DNA from: Marinomonas piezotolerans
GTDB taxonomy: Bacteria; Pseudomonadota; Gammaproteobacteria; Pseudomonadales; Marinomonadaceae
Assembly: GCF_003362755.1 (NCBI RefSeq)
Contig: NZ_QKRA01000001.1
Coordinates: 620,001-684,000 of the forward strand
Direction: 5' to 3'
Length of the DNA stretch: 64,000 bases
Positions 1-9,192 of this stretch are shown piece by piece; position 1 is the first letter of the stretch; the number at the start of each line of letters is the position of its first letter. Under the pieces are notes generated by a model. The model saw only the letters and a program-made list of their open reading frames with translations. It did no database searches and was not told the origin of the DNA. Both the position numbers and the translations under genes were made by a program.

Positions 1-2
1 TT

Positions 3-353
3 CGTTTGGCTGGCATACACGATAATCAACTAAAAATCGTAATCTACCTCAGTGAGGCTCCTGACGTTTCCACGACCGACTGGTTGGTTTCTAAGCTATC
101 ACCGACGCAATCATTATCAGACTCAGAGCGCATGGCATTGCTTGTTGGTCAGCCTGTCGATGTAGAAGACAAAGGCGAAATTGTATGCTCGTGCTACCAA
201 GTGGGAACCAAACAAATCTCTCAAGCAATCAAAGAAGGTGCTAAGACCGCCGAGGCACTTGGAGCAAAATTAAAATGCGGCACAAACTGTGGCTCCTGCC
301 TTCCTGAATTGAAAGCGATCGTGTCGTCTAATTTAGAGGAGGCGAAATCATGA
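3..353 (+). CDS. nasA: Assimilatory nitrate reductase large subunit, C-terminal fragment
   Basis: The reading frame is already open at the left edge, so only about the last 116 residues are present. The visible part ends in a BFD-like [2Fe-2S] domain with the pattern CSC, about 30 residues, then CGTNCGSC. In assimilatory nitrate reductases of the NasA type this domain is appended to the molybdopterin catalytic part and helps pass electrons to the active site in the cytoplasm. The stop codon overlaps the ATG of the next gene (ATGA), so the two are translationally coupled. NirB-type nitrite reductases also carry a BFD domain, but a C-terminal BFD directly followed by a TrpD2-like gene fits NasA better. 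Molybdenum for this enzyme could come through the modABC importer found later in the window. Confidence 0.8.
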   Translation, partial: RLAGIHDNQLKIVIYLSEAPDVSTTDWLVSKLSPTQSLSDSERMALLVGQPVDVEDKGEIVCSCYQVGTKQISQAIKEGAKTAEALGAKLKCGTNCGSCLPELKAIVSSNLEEAKS

Positions 354-1333
354 GCTTAGCCTTTGCACCCTTTATTAAGATCTTGGGGCGTGGTAATCGA
401 GGCTCACGCTCGCTTACGACCGAAGAAGCCCAAAAAGCAATGAGCATGATGCTGGTTGGGGAAGCCGCCCCCGAACAAATAGGTGCCTTCTGGATGCTTA
501 TCCGCATACGAGAAGAGACCGTTGATGAAACGGTCGGATTTACTCAAGCAGTTAGGGAGTATCTAAAAGAAATGCGAACAAGCCATTCGGTTGACTTAGA
601 CTGGCCAGCCTACGCAGGTAAACGGAATGAGCTCCCTTGGTTTTTACTCGCCGCGTTAGCGCTCGCCAATTACGGTGTAAAAGTGCTGATGCATGGTCAC
701 TCGTTCGAAGGCGAACAGCGACTCTATGTTGACGAAGTGATATCGGCCCTAGCATTACCCATCTGCCTCACTAGCGAAGCGTTAGACGATGTAATGCAAA
801 CACATCACTTCGTCTATATGCCTCTAAACAGTGTCAGCCCCAAGCTCGCACAAATGATGGATTTAAAATACACGCTTGGGCTTCGCTCTCCAGTTAATAC
901 CGTTGTACGCATGATGAATCCATTTAACGCTCAGCACAGTGTTCACGGTGTCTTCCATAAGGGCTATGACGAACTACATGTTGCCTCATCAAAACTCTTA
1001 GAAGATAAATCCGTGCTCGTATTCAGGGGAGGGAACGGCGAAGTCGAAGTCAATCCAGAGCGGGATGTGACGCTAGGTAAGTTACAAGATAATGAAGAGA
1101 CTTGGGAAACTTGGCCGAAAGCCGAGCAAAACCAAAAGCGCCTCAAAAATGACCTTTCGCTGGAGCGTTTAATCCTACATTGGCGCGGAGAGGTTATTGA
1201 TCCATTTGGAGAGCAAGCTGTTCGGCAAACATTAGCTTCTGTTGTGGGATTGGTTTTCCAAAAATCAAATCATCAAGAATGCCTTGAACTCGCAGATCAT
1301 ATTTGGCAAAAGCGTCAATTAGACACGATATAG
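350..1333 (+). CDS. ybiB: TrpD2/YbiB-like glycosyltransferase-family protein
   Basis: This 327-residue protein has the anthranilate phosphoribosyltransferase-like fold seen in TrpD2/YbiB. The N-terminal helical domain carries the LTTEEAQKAM and AAPEQIGAFWMLIRIREE signatures near residues 22-56, followed by the alpha/beta domain. Family members lack a full anthranilate-binding site, and E. coli YbiB binds nucleic acids, so tryptophan synthesis is unlikely. Its ATG overlaps the nasA stop codon by four bases, placing it as the last gene of the nitrate assimilation operon. In E. coli the homologue sits in a LexA-controlled operon with dinG; here dinG lies 20 kb away. The cellular role is not known. 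Confidence 0.75.
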   Translation: MSLAFAPFIKILGRGNRGSRSLTTEEAQKAMSMMLVGEAAPEQIGAFWMLIRIREETVDETVGFTQAVREYLKEMRTSHSVDLDWPAYAGKRNELPWFLLAALALANYGVKVLMHGHSFEGEQRLYVDEVISALALPICLTSEALDDVMQTHHFVYMPLNSVSPKLAQMMDLKYTLGLRSPVNTVVRMMNPFNAQHSVHGVFHKGYDELHVASSKLLEDKSVLVFRGGNGEVEVNPERDVTLGKLQDNEETWETWPKAEQNQKRLKNDLSLERLILHWRGEVIDPFGEQAVRQTLASVVGLVFQKSNHQECLELADHIWQKRQLDTI

Positions 1334-1337
1334 GCAC

Positions 1338-1371
1338 AAAAAAAGCCGATGTTGTAAAACATCGGCTTTTT
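1338..1371. terminator. Bidirectional hairpin terminator between ybiB and acnB
   Basis: AAAAGCCGATGTT and AACATCGGCTTTT form a long stem around a short loop, flanked by A-runs and T-runs on both strands. It lies between two convergent genes and can stop both. Confidence 0.9.
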
Positions 1372-1405
1372 CAATAACAGCGTCTATGCCGCTATTACAG
1401 CATGA

Positions 1406-4006
1406 TTATGCTGTAGCATCCGTTGCAATAACAGTCGATGCTTTCTTAACGTAATCACCCATTTTGTCAAAGTTTAGGTAGCTATAAACTTCTGCAGACA
1501 TGCTGTTGATCTTGTTCGCATACTCTAGATATTCCTCTGGAGTCGGTAGTTTACCGAGCAAAGAAGAGACTGCAGCCAGCTCAGCAGACGCTAGGAAAAC
1601 ATTCGCGCCATTACCTAGACGGTTAGGGAAGTTACGCGTTGAAGTCGACACAACTGTAGACTTATCCGCAACACGTGCTTGGTTACCCATACACAAAGAA
1701 CACCCAGGCATTTCCATACGAGCACCGGCTTTACCGAAGATGCTGTAGTAACCCTCAGCGCTTAGCTGCTGTTGATCCATCTTAGTCGGTGGAGAGACCC
1801 ATAGACGAGTTGGTACAACCTGACCTGCTGCTTCTAGTAGCTTACCTGCGGCACGGAAGTGACCGATGTTTGTCATACAAGAACCGATGAATACTTCATC
1901 AATTTTCTCACCTTGTACATCAGATAGTAGGCGAGCATCATCTGGATCGTTCGGCGCACAAAGAACAGGCTCTTTAAGGTTATCAAGATCGATCTCGATA
2001 ACGGCAGCGTATTCAGCGTCAGCGTCCGCGCGCATCAAGCTTGGATTCTCTAGCCATTCTTCCATTGCGCTAGCACGGCGCTCTAGTGTACGTGGGTCAC
2101 CGTAACCTTCAGAAATCATCCAACGTAGCATAACGATGTTAGAACGTAGATATTCAGCAACAGACTCTTCTGACAAGTTGATGGTACAACCTGCTGCAGA
2201 GCGCTCTGCAGATGCATCAGATAATTCGAATGCTTGCTCAGCTGTTAGGTGCTCAAGACCTTCGATTTCAAGAATACGACCAGAGAAGATGTTCTTCTTA
2301 CCTTTTTTCTCAACCGTTAGGTGGCCTTCTTTGATTGCCTGGAAAGGAATTGCATGTACAAGGTCACGTAGAGTGATACCTGGCTGCATTTTACCTTTGA
2401 AGCGAACCAAAACTGATTCAGGCATATCCAACGGCATAACACCCGTTGCTGCTGCAAAAGCAACAAGACCAGAACCCGCAGGGAAAGAGATACCTAGTGG
2501 GAAGCGGGTATGAGAGTCTGCACCCGTACCAACAGTATCTGGTAGCAACATACGGTTCAACCAAGAGTGGATGATACCGTCACCAGGACGTAGAGAAACA
2601 CCGCCACGGTTCATGATGAAATCAGGAAGAGTGTGGTGAGTTTTCACATCAACTGGTTTAGGGTATGCCGCTGTGTGACAGAAAGACTGCATTACAAGGT
2701 CAGAGGTAAAACCAAGACATGCAAGGTCTTTCAGCTCATCACGAGTCATAGGACCAGTCGTATCTTGAGAACCAACAGTTGTCATTTTTGGCTCACAGTA
2801 AGTGTTCGGACGAACACCTGCAACACCACATGCTTTACCAACCATTTTCTGAGCTAATGTAAAGCCTTTAGTAGACTCTGCAACATCGCCAGGTTTCAAG
2901 AATAGGTCTGTTTCACCAAGGCCTAGGGATTCACGTGCTTTAATTGTTAGACCGCGACCAACAATCAGTGGGATACGACCACCAGCACGGACTTCGTCTA
3001 GAAGTACTTTCGTTTTCAATTCAAACGTAGTGATAACTTCGTCTGTACCGTGTTTCTTAACAACACCTTCGTATGGGAAAATGTCGATAATATCGCCCAT
3101 TTCCATACCATCAACGTCCATTTCGATAGGTAGCGCACCGGCATCTTCCATTGTATTGAAGAAAATAGGAGCGATTTTACTACCAATACAAACACCACCA
3201 GCGCGCTTGTTTGGAATGAATGGGATATCATCACCCATGTGCCACAAAACAGAGTTCGTTGCAGATTTACGGCTAGAACCTGTACCCACAACGTCGCCAA
3301 CGTAAGCCAGTGGGAAGCCTTTTTCTTTAAGTTCATTGATCTTAGTAATCGGTCCAATTTCGCCATCTTTATCTGGAACGATGCCATCACGAGCCATTTT
3401 AAGCATAGCGTTAGCATGTAACGGAATGTCTGGGCGAGACCAAGCGTCTGGGGCAGGAGAAAGGTCATCGGTGTTGGTTTCACCAGGTACTTTGAAAACA
3501 GTAACAGTGATTTTCTCTGCTAATTTTGGCTTGCTAGTAAACCACTCGCCATCGGCCCATGACTGAATAATTTGTTTAGCAAATTCGTTACCAGCTTTAG
3601 CTTTCTCATCAACATCGTGAAATGCATCAAAAATTAAAAGCGTATGAGAAAGCGCTTTTACTGCAATTGGTGCGATGTCGGCATCATCAAGACACGCAAT
3701 CAAAGGCTGAATGTTGTAACCACCCAACATAGAACCAAGAATTTCGGTTGCTTGAGACTTGTCGATAAGCGGTGAGTTCGCTTCACCTGTTGTGATCGCG
3801 GCTAAAAAGCCCGCTTTAACATAAGCGGCTTCATCTACACCCGCTGGTACACGTTGTTTGAACAGGTCAAGAATGAACTCTTCTTCACCGGCAGGTGGGT
3901 TTTTAAGAAGCTCGACTAATGCTGCTGTTTGTTCCGCGTCAAGTGGCGTCGCAGGAATACCCTCTAAAGCACGCTCTTCGACGTGTTTACGATATGCTTC
4001 TAACAC
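1406..4006 (-). CDS. acnB: Bifunctional aconitate hydratase 2 / 2-methylisocitrate dehydratase
   Basis: This 866-residue protein matches the usual length of AcnB. The N-terminus ([20 protein letters not shown]) is the typical AcnB HEAT-like domain, followed by the swivel domain and the three aconitase domains. The [4Fe-4S] cysteines are visible in [10 protein letters not shown] and [10 protein letters not shown] near residues 700-770. It interconverts citrate and isocitrate in the TCA cycle and can act on 2-methylcitrate. The start codon is GTG with an AGGGGA ribosome binding site a few bases upstream, and the next residues match the E. coli protein. It has its own 233-base leader and ends at a shared terminator. 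Confidence 0.97.
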   Translation of the reverse strand: MLEAYRKHVEERALEGIPATPLDAEQTAALVELLKNPPAGEEEFILDLFKQRVPAGVDEAAYVKAGFLAAITTGEANSPLIDKSQATEILGSMLGGYNIQPLIACLDDADIAPIAVKALSHTLLIFDAFHDVDEKAKAGNEFAKQIIQSWADGEWFTSKPKLAEKITVTVFKVPGETNTDDLSPAPDAWSRPDIPLHANAMLKMARDGIVPDKDGEIGPITKINELKEKGFPLAYVGDVVGTGSSRKSATNSVLWHMGDDIPFIPNKRAGGVCIGSKIAPIFFNTMEDAGALPIEMDVDGMEMGDIIDIFPYEGVVKKHGTDEVITTFELKTKVLLDEVRAGGRIPLIVGRGLTIKARESLGLGETDLFLKPGDVAESTKGFTLAQKMVGKACGVAGVRPNTYCEPKMTTVGSQDTTGPMTRDELKDLACLGFTSDLVMQSFCHTAAYPKPVDVKTHHTLPDFIMNRGGVSLRPGDGIIHSWLNRMLLPDTVGTGADSHTRFPLGISFPAGSGLVAFAAATGVMPLDMPESVLVRFKGKMQPGITLRDLVHAIPFQAIKEGHLTVEKKGKKNIFSGRILEIEGLEHLTAEQAFELSDASAERSAAGCTINLSEESVAEYLRSNIVMLRWMISEGYGDPRTLERRASAMEEWLENPSLMRADADAEYAAVIEIDLDNLKEPVLCAPNDPDDARLLSDVQGEKIDEVFIGSCMTNIGHFRAAGKLLEAAGQVVPTRLWVSPPTKMDQQQLSAEGYYSIFGKAGARMEMPGCSLCMGNQARVADKSTVVSTSTRNFPNRLGNGANVFLASAELAAVSSLLGKLPTPEEYLEYANKINSMSAEVYSYLNFDKMGDYVKKASTVIATDATA

Positions 4007-4181
4007 AATAGATCCCCTTTTTTTGACATCAATCTATTTAACTGATGTTGTTTAAGCGTCTGCTCTTGGATTCTAACCACTCGGATAAGAGCGAATAGAT
4101 AGAGCAAGGCACTGGCAAAATTATCCGTATTCACATTCTATAGAAAAATGTACGGGCTGGGCTGGTATTCGCCATACAAAT

Positions 4182-4215
4182 TTAGAATAGGTGATATTTA
4201 CCTTACTTATTCTAA
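4182..4215. repeat. 8-bp inverted repeat in the acnB upstream region
   Basis: TTAGAATA and TATTCTAA form perfect arms about 18 bases apart, with a nested GGT/ACC pair. It lies in the 233-base gap between the pseudokinase-FGE gene and acnB. It is AT-rich with no U-tract, so it is a poor terminator. It might be a regulator site or leader structure for acnB, but there is no direct support. Nothing else recognisable is in this gap apart from the acnB ribosome binding site. Confidence 0.35.
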
Positions 4216-4239
4216 CATAGTATACATATCACGATATTT

Positions 4240-5964
4240 TCACTTAATGAGCCTCACCACTCGGAACCCCCAATTACTGGCTCTTAAAGTGGGCTCTGCT
4301 CGATATCGTGTTGCACTGCGTCCAACGGCGGGAGAATCAAACCAAGACCCTCCCCGTAACACGCGTCCAGTACATTGATCAGATAGCCATACTTGGTTTT
4401 CAGACGGTGCTCCGTCGTAACTATCGTGATAACAATCCTCCACCCACTCGGCAACGTTACCATGCATATCAAATAACCCAAGTGGGTTGCTCGCCTGGGA
4501 GCCAACCGGTGCAGTAGAGACCCCATCCCATTGGCTACCACAGCTATCACACACACTATAGCCTGGCTTCACTTCATTACCGTACCAAAATGAGGTGTCG
4601 GAACCCGCTCTCGCGGAATATTCCCATTCCACTTCAGTAGGCAAGCGATATTCTGACCCTGTCTGCGCCGACAGCCATGCAGTGTAGGCTTTTGCGTCAT
4701 ACCAGCTTACGTTTATCACTGGTCGATTTCCTCGGCCCCAACCATTATCAGGGGGGAGGACTTTATTTGTTGCTTTAGCGAAACGGTCATATTGGGCGAA
4801 CGTCACTTCGAACTTACTAAAATAGAAGCCCGTTGGAATCGAAACTTCGTGTACTGGTAGTTCGTTATCGTCACCAACACCATTTAAATCACCCATTTGA
4901 AAGGTATTAGGCGCAAGCTTTTCCACTTTTGGCGCCTTGCCTCCATCTTTCAAAGGCTCTTCTAAAGTCTGAGGCAACCCATCAAACGTAGTAGCCGTAC
5001 TTTCAATTTTTTCAACATCTGAACGCTCAAGGTCGCTTGATGGCCAGAAAAGGGCTGCACCCAGAACGCCTGCCGCCGCAATACCTGCTCCTCCGATTGC
5101 CCATCGCGTTACCGCCGGCATTCGTGGTGTACTGTTGTCCCGACGAGTCGTTCTACTTTCATTCATGGGCGTGGCGTTGCTTACAAAAAGGTCTGCCCGT
5201 AATAAACGCATAACTTCGGTTAACGATTTCGGGCGATGACGATCTGCGGGTCTCAGCCATTGCTTTATTTTGTGCCAAGTAGCGTTACTCAGGGAATCAA
5301 TGCTCGTTGGCAAACTCTTAACACTGCTGTTATCCAGCCACGATTCGCCGATAAGCATCGCCACCAGCAATCGCATAAACATATAATTGTCAGATGCTAC
5401 TGTGCTGGAGGAATTCCGTTTTTTATATTCTGGCGGAATGAACCTAGGGTCCATATCTTGGTCAGTAATTTGAGTCAACCAATGATGTGTACCAAACCCT
5501 GTTAGCACACCAGCGCCATTGACCACATGCACGCTATTGAGATCCATATGTCCATGCACAAACCCACGATCATGAACTTGATCTAATGCCTTTGCGATAG
5601 GATCAAATACACTTAAGACGGTATTTAAAGGCGCACCATCGGGATGCTTTCCCAGGTAACTATAAAGCCTTTCTCCACCGCACAACGCAGAACAGGAGAA
5701 AACCCATAATGTAGAGTAAAATGGAGGGTAGTTAGGTGTAATCGCTGAATGCTTTACTTTGGCGTATTTGCGTGCCAATGAAAGAAATTCATTCACATCA
5801 CCTCGTTCCGCTCGATAAAAACGCAACACAAAGGAACGGCCACCTTGGTCTGCAACCCATACACTTTTATCGTCACTTAAAGGGTAGTTAAGCACGTAGG
5901 GGTCAACTTCTACGCCTACATGCTGCCCAATGCTTAACTTAGTAACATCGTAATACTGATTCAT
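4240..5964 (-). CDS. Pseudokinase-TM-formylglycine-generating-enzyme-like protein
   Basis: This 574-residue protein has three parts. Residues about 20-255 look like a protein kinase fold that has lost its catalytic signatures: the HRD loop reads HGHMDLN (138-144), DFG reads GFG (156-158), and the expected VAxK lysine reads VLRF. A single membrane helix follows at about 287-307. Residues about 353-574 form an FGE-sulfatase (SUMF1/EgtB/PvdO) domain with RLPTEVEWEYSARAG, GNVAEW and LRGGSW. The cysteines that FGE uses to oxidise its substrate are not at the expected place (RYRAE rather than a Cys-containing motif), so a sulfatase-activating role is doubtful. The kinase part would be cytoplasmic and the FGE part periplasmic. 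Function is unknown. It is transcribed away from miaE. Confidence 0.75.
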   Translation of the reverse strand: MNQYYDVTKLSIGQHVGVEVDPYVLNYPLSDDKSVWVADQGGRSFVLRFYRAERGDVNEFLSLARKYAKVKHSAITPNYPPFYSTLWVFSCSALCGGERLYSYLGKHPDGAPLNTVLSVFDPIAKALDQVHDRGFVHGHMDLNSVHVVNGAGVLTGFGTHHWLTQITDQDMDPRFIPPEYKKRNSSSTVASDNYMFMRLLVAMLIGESWLDNSSVKSLPTSIDSLSNATWHKIKQWLRPADRHRPKSLTEVMRLLRADLFVSNATPMNESRTTRRDNSTPRMPAVTRWAIGGAGIAAAGVLGAALFWPSSDLERSDVEKIESTATTFDGLPQTLEEPLKDGGKAPKVEKLAPNTFQMGDLNGVGDDNELPVHEVSIPTGFYFSKFEVTFAQYDRFAKATNKVLPPDNGWGRGNRPVINVSWYDAKAYTAWLSAQTGSEYRLPTEVEWEYSARAGSDTSFWYGNEVKPGYSVCDSCGSQWDGVSTAPVGSQASNPLGLFDMHGNVAEWVEDCYHDSYDGAPSENQVWLSDQCTGRVLRGGSWFDSPAVGRSATRYRAEPTLRASNWGFRVVRLIK

Positions 5965-6059
5965 TGGCTAATTGACATCCAAATCAATGCGTTGCTTGTG
6001 CTGATTATGAGAGTTATCCAGAGTATAATCGGTTTTTTTGTATAAAAAAGGTAGCCTTG

Positions 6060-6671
6060 ATGTTAACTGATTACCCCGAGTTAGTTGAATTCTTACCATG
6101 CGCATCCCCCGATGAGTGGATAAATTGGGCGCTTGAAAATGAAGCGACTCTACTAACTGATCACGCTCACTGCGAAAAAAAAGCAGCCTCTACCGCGATG
6201 AGCCTAATGTATCGCTACGTTGATCGGGAAAATCTTTTACACAAAATGTCACGACTCGCACGTGAAGAGCTACTGCATTTTGAGCAGGTGCTAAAAATCA
6301 TGCGCAATCGCGGTATCCAATACGAGCATATGACTGCTGCTCGCTATGCGGATGGTCTACGTAAGCATATCCGTACTCATGAGCCTGCACGCTTAGTGGA
6401 TACGTTAATTATTGGTGCATTTGTAGAAGCTCGATCTTGTGAGCGATTTGCAGCATTAGTACCACATCTAGACGACGAACTCGCTAAATTCTATCAGTCT
6501 TTGCTCAAATCAGAAGCGCGTCACTTTAAAGACTACTTAACACTCGCAGAAGAATATGCAGGGCATCCGATTGATGATCGAGTTCAGTTTTTTCGTGACC
6601 TAGAGCACCAACTCATTATTGAGCCCGATGAAGAATTTAGAATGCACAGTGGGCCACCAAAAGCGGCCTAG
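6060..6671 (+). CDS. miaE: tRNA-(2-methylthio-N6-hydroxyisopentenyl)adenosine hydroxylase
   Basis: About 203 residues, the usual size of MiaE, a ferritin-like non-haem diiron monooxygenase that hydroxylates the isopentenyl group of ms2i6A37 in tRNAs reading UNN codons. The diiron ligands are visible in HCEKKAAS, REELLHFEQVL, EARSCERF and SEARHFKDY. The ATG at 6060 is preferred over the TTG three bases earlier because AAGGTAG lies at a good distance upstream. A TATAAT box lies about 30 bases before the start. The gene is divergent from the pseudokinase gene. A hairpin follows it at 6713-6737. Confidence 0.93.
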   Translation: MLTDYPELVEFLPCASPDEWINWALENEATLLTDHAHCEKKAASTAMSLMYRYVDRENLLHKMSRLAREELLHFEQVLKIMRNRGIQYEHMTAARYADGLRKHIRTHEPARLVDTLIIGAFVEARSCERFAALVPHLDDELAKFYQSLLKSEARHFKDYLTLAEEYAGHPIDDRVQFFRDLEHQLIIEPDEEFRMHSGPPKAA

Positions 6672-6706
6672 TATTACACCTGACTACATTACATTACCTT
6701 TTAAAG

Positions 6707-6737
6707 ACAAACGTTTGTGACTTTTTCCTTCACAAAC
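6707..6737. repeat. Palindrome and 8-bp hairpin after miaE
   Basis: The perfect 12-base palindrome ACAAACGTTTGT (6707-6718) overlaps a hairpin whose arms GTTTGTGA and TCACAAAC enclose a 9-base pyrimidine loop. It lies between miaE and the small gene at 6789. There is no T-run after the second arm, so a simple terminator is unlikely. It could be an operator for the downstream gene. Confidence 0.4.
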
Positions 6738-6788
6738 TCGTTTGGAGTGCTACACTCGAATTAACTGCTCTGATAAGAGGAGGGCGTG

Positions 6789-7103
6789 ATGATGAGCACT
6801 CAAACGAATGATTTGCTACCTGATGTAACGTATTGGCTTACTTTACAAATTTCTAAAAGCGAACCTGGAATTGACCTTGAGCAAGTCTATCAAGGCACAG
6901 TGGAATTAGATTATCTATATCAAGTACTAACCAGCAAAGCCCAACAGCATTGGTGGTCAAATTACGGAGTGGAGTTAAGCCCCGTTACGGTAAACAACGC
7001 CTTTTTTCGCGCGATTGCTGTGCTACATGACCGAAATATTGAGTATCAGCGCTCGCGCAACCGAGCGGAGACAGACTGGGTAAGAGAGCTATTACATTTG
7101 TAA
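6789..7103 (+). CDS. Small protein of unknown function
   Basis: A 104-residue soluble, helix-rich protein that I do not recognise. It has no signal peptide, membrane segment or cysteine motif, and contains a conserved-looking aromatic patch (QQHWWSNYG) in the middle. Translation is well supported: AAGAGGAGGG sits just before a cluster of start codons (GTG, ATG, ATG at 6786, 6789 and 6792). The gene has its own upstream space and a strong terminator right after the stop, so it is probably monocistronic. Confidence 0.7.
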   Translation: MMSTQTNDLLPDVTYWLTLQISKSEPGIDLEQVYQGTVELDYLYQVLTSKAQQHWWSNYGVELSPVTVNNAFFRAIAVLHDRNIEYQRSRNRAETDWVRELLHL

Positions 7104-7130
7104 AAAGAGCAGCAAAGCTGCTCTTTTTTT
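7102..7130. terminator. Hairpin terminator
   Basis: GAGCAGC, loop AAA, GCTGCTC followed by seven T residues, and A-rich on the left side. It overlaps the stop codon of the small gene and lies against the end of lpxH, so it serves plus-strand transcription and may also stop the minus-strand operon. Confidence 0.92.
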
Positions 7131-7137
7131 GTATTGA

Positions 7138-7908
7138 TCATTTAAACGCTAATTGATGAACAATAGGCCATTGATCTATAGGCTTAATCTCTGCGTTTGC
7201 CTCCAAACTCGCCTGCACTATGCCCGAATCAGACAAAATGGCCAGCCATATTTTCGTATCCCAATCACCCAACACCAATCTCGGGGTTGGTTTGTTTTGA
7301 TGAAGGTTGGGACGATGTGTGTGCCCGTGAATCAAAAGCGAGGTACCCACTGGCAACGCCTGATCTATGGCCTGTAAATTAACATCCATAATACTCAAAG
7401 ACTTATCTGCAGACATAGACTTGGAATCATCGCGTAGTTTCTGTGCGAGTTCGATTCGCTGGTCTAGTGGCATTGATAAGACTTGTTGTTGCCAAGCAGG
7501 CTGACGAACCATCTCTCGAAACGACTGGTATGCGTCGTCATCTACGCAGTACTCATCGCCATGCGTTAACATAATCTCCGCCTCACCAACTGAGATTATC
7601 GTTTGCTCTGGTAAAGACTTAACGCCTGTGCGCTCAAACCACTCGTCACCCACTAAAAAATCACGGTTACCCGCAATAAAGTAGGTATCCACCCCGCCAA
7701 AGGTGAGTTTTTGCAGTTGAGCATCTAAGTCTTGTATCCAATTTGGCTGAAAGTCATCCCCAATATACGCTTCAAAGAAATCACCTAAGATATACAGCTG
7801 GCATGGTGAGTAGGATGCTAAAATTTCGTCCGACACAGACACAAACGCCCGGAGCAGATCCGGGCGTTTGTCACTCAAATGCAAATCTGAGATTAAAAAT
7901 CGAGTCAT
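7138..7908 (-). CDS. lpxH: UDP-2,3-diacylglucosamine diphosphatase
   Basis: This 256-residue calcineurin-like phosphoesterase shows all metal-binding motifs of LpxH: DLHLSD at the N-terminus, GDFFEAYIGDD, GNRDF, THGDE and HGHTHRP. It cleaves UDP-2,3-diacylglucosamine to lipid X in lipid A synthesis at the inner face of the inner membrane. It follows ppiB by four bases on the same strand, an order common in gammaproteobacteria, so the two are co-transcribed. Confidence 0.96.
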   Translation of the reverse strand: MTRFLISDLHLSDKRPDLLRAFVSVSDEILASYSPCQLYILGDFFEAYIGDDFQPNWIQDLDAQLQKLTFGGVDTYFIAGNRDFLVGDEWFERTGVKSLPEQTIISVGEAEIMLTHGDEYCVDDDAYQSFREMVRQPAWQQQVLSMPLDQRIELAQKLRDDSKSMSADKSLSIMDVNLQAIDQALPVGTSLLIHGHTHRPNLHQNKPTPRLVLGDWDTKIWLAILSDSGIVQASLEANAEIKPIDQWPIVHQLAFK

Positions 7909-7912
7909 TGGC

Positions 7913-8410
7913 TTAGTCTTTAACTAACTCAGCAGACTCAATTACGATATCCTCAACTGGAACATCCTGATGACCTGATTTGACGGTAGTAGGCGCTTCT
8001 TTCATTTTGTTCACTACGTCCATGCCTGCCGTCACTTTACCGAACACAGCGTAACCCCAACCATCTGGTGTTTTACTACGGTGGTTCAAGAAGCTATTGT
8101 CTGCAACGTTGATAAAGAACTGTGCGGAAGCTGAATGCGGATCCATTGTACGAGCCATCGCCAATGTACCGACTTTATTTTCAAGACCATTGTCAGCTTC
8201 GTTTTCAATAGGAGCACGCGTCTCTTTTTGCTTCATACCTGGTTCAAAGCCGCCACCTTGCACCATAAAGCCATTGATTACGCGATGGAAGATAACACCA
8301 TCGTAGTGACCAGAGGTTACATATTCTTCAAAATTTTTCGCTGACTTAGGCGCTTTTTCGTAATCAAGTTCAATGGTGATATCACCGTAGTTGGTGTGAA
8401 AAACGATCAT
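7913..8410 (-). CDS. ppiB: Cytoplasmic peptidyl-prolyl cis-trans isomerase B (cyclophilin)
   Basis: At 165 residues with no signal peptide this is the cytoplasmic cyclophilin type. The core motifs are [15 protein letters not shown] near residues 39-53, SAQFFINV, and WGYAVFGKV. It catalyses prolyl bond isomerisation during protein folding. It lies just upstream of lpxH and 34 bases after queE. An AAGGA ribosome binding site precedes the ATG. Confidence 0.96.
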   Translation of the reverse strand: MIVFHTNYGDITIELDYEKAPKSAKNFEEYVTSGHYDGVIFHRVINGFMVQGGGFEPGMKQKETRAPIENEADNGLENKVGTLAMARTMDPHSASAQFFINVADNSFLNHRSKTPDGWGYAVFGKVTAGMDVVNKMKEAPTTVKSGHQDVPVEDIVIESAELVKD

Positions 8411-8444
8411 GTAACAGTCCTTAATAGTTAGGTTTAAAACAATC

Positions 8445-9095
8445 TCAATCGATACCGAGCATTTTATGTGTTTGCAAACTTAGACGCCACTGTGGATTCT
8501 GCAAACAGTATCGAAGTGTTTGCGTCTGTGTATCTTCCAGCGCAATCCTATCACTAGGCAACGCCGATTGGTCCATTGGTTGCAGAAAAAAATTATCAAA
8601 AGATAAATGACTAAAGCTCTCAGGAGGTAAGTGCTCTTGCGGAAATACTAGCTTTAGCTCGTGTCCTTCATTAACCACCAAAGGCGCAGCAACTTTAGGG
8701 CTAACACAAATCCAATCTATGCCACTTGGAAGTGGACGCGTTCCGTTTGTCTCAATGGCAATGGTGTATTGAAGTGCCTTTGCTGCTGCAATCAAAGCAT
8801 CATCAAGCTGCAAAGCAGGCTCCCCACCAGTAAAAATAATATATTTATGCGCCGCGCCTTCTGGCCATAAAGTGTCTAAGTGACTCATTAAAGCCGCCGC
8901 TGTATTAAACCTGCCGCCATTTTGACCGTCTGTTCCGACAAAATCAGTGTCACAAAACTGACACTGTGCTTCCATACGCTGACTTTCTTTGCCGCTCCAC
9001 AAGTTACACCCAGTAAACCGACAAAAGAGAGCAGGGCGACCAGCGTGTGCGCCTTCTCCTTGGAGGGAATAAAACGCTTCTTTAATTTTATACAT
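8445..9095 (-). CDS. queE: 7-carboxy-7-deazaguanine synthase (radical SAM)
   Basis: This 216-residue protein converts 6-carboxytetrahydropterin to 7-carboxy-7-deazaguanine in the queuosine (preQ1) pathway. The N-terminus has [18 protein letters not shown] and the cluster cysteines have the long spacing typical of Gram-negative QueE: C at about 30, then CQFC about 15 residues later. [10 protein letters not shown] is the SAM/substrate loop. It is followed by ppiB and preceded by queC on the same strand, so the two pathway genes are neighbours. Confidence 0.95.
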   Translation of the reverse strand: MYKIKEAFYSLQGEGAHAGRPALFCRFTGCNLWSGKESQRMEAQCQFCDTDFVGTDGQNGGRFNTAAALMSHLDTLWPEGAAHKYIIFTGGEPALQLDDALIAAAKALQYTIAIETNGTRPLPSGIDWICVSPKVAAPLVVNEGHELKLVFPQEHLPPESFSHLSFDNFFLQPMDQSALPSDRIALEDTQTQTLRYCLQNPQWRLSLQTHKMLGID

Positions 9096-9150
9096 AGGTT
9101 AGTACCTTCAACTTCCCGAAAACAGTCGGGGATGATGTGACTTAACAATG

Positions 9151-9178
9151 ACCTGCGAATCGCTTGGCGAAAGCAGGT
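9151..9178. other. Hairpin in the queC-queE intergenic region
   Basis: ACCTGC pairs with GCAGGT, and an inner TCGC/GCGA pair closes a three-base loop. It lies in the 97 bases between queC and queE on the transcribed strand, without a U-tract. It does not match a preQ1 riboswitch layout that I can recognise. It may be a processing or attenuating structure. Confidence 0.4.
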
Positions 9179-9192
9179 AAGGCTAGGTTGTA

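Noticed and set aside
2136..2513. 125-residue plus-strand frame inside acnB
   Set aside because: Shadow of the well-supported acnB frame; no family resemblance.
3016..3483. 155-residue open frame antiparallel-shifted within acnB, minus strand
   Set aside because: Entirely inside acnB in another frame, low-complexity composition and no ribosome binding site.
9096..9192. preQ1 riboswitch before queE
   Set aside because: The stem and loop sequence do not match the short preQ1-I pseudoknot or the preQ1-II layout as far as I can judge by eye.
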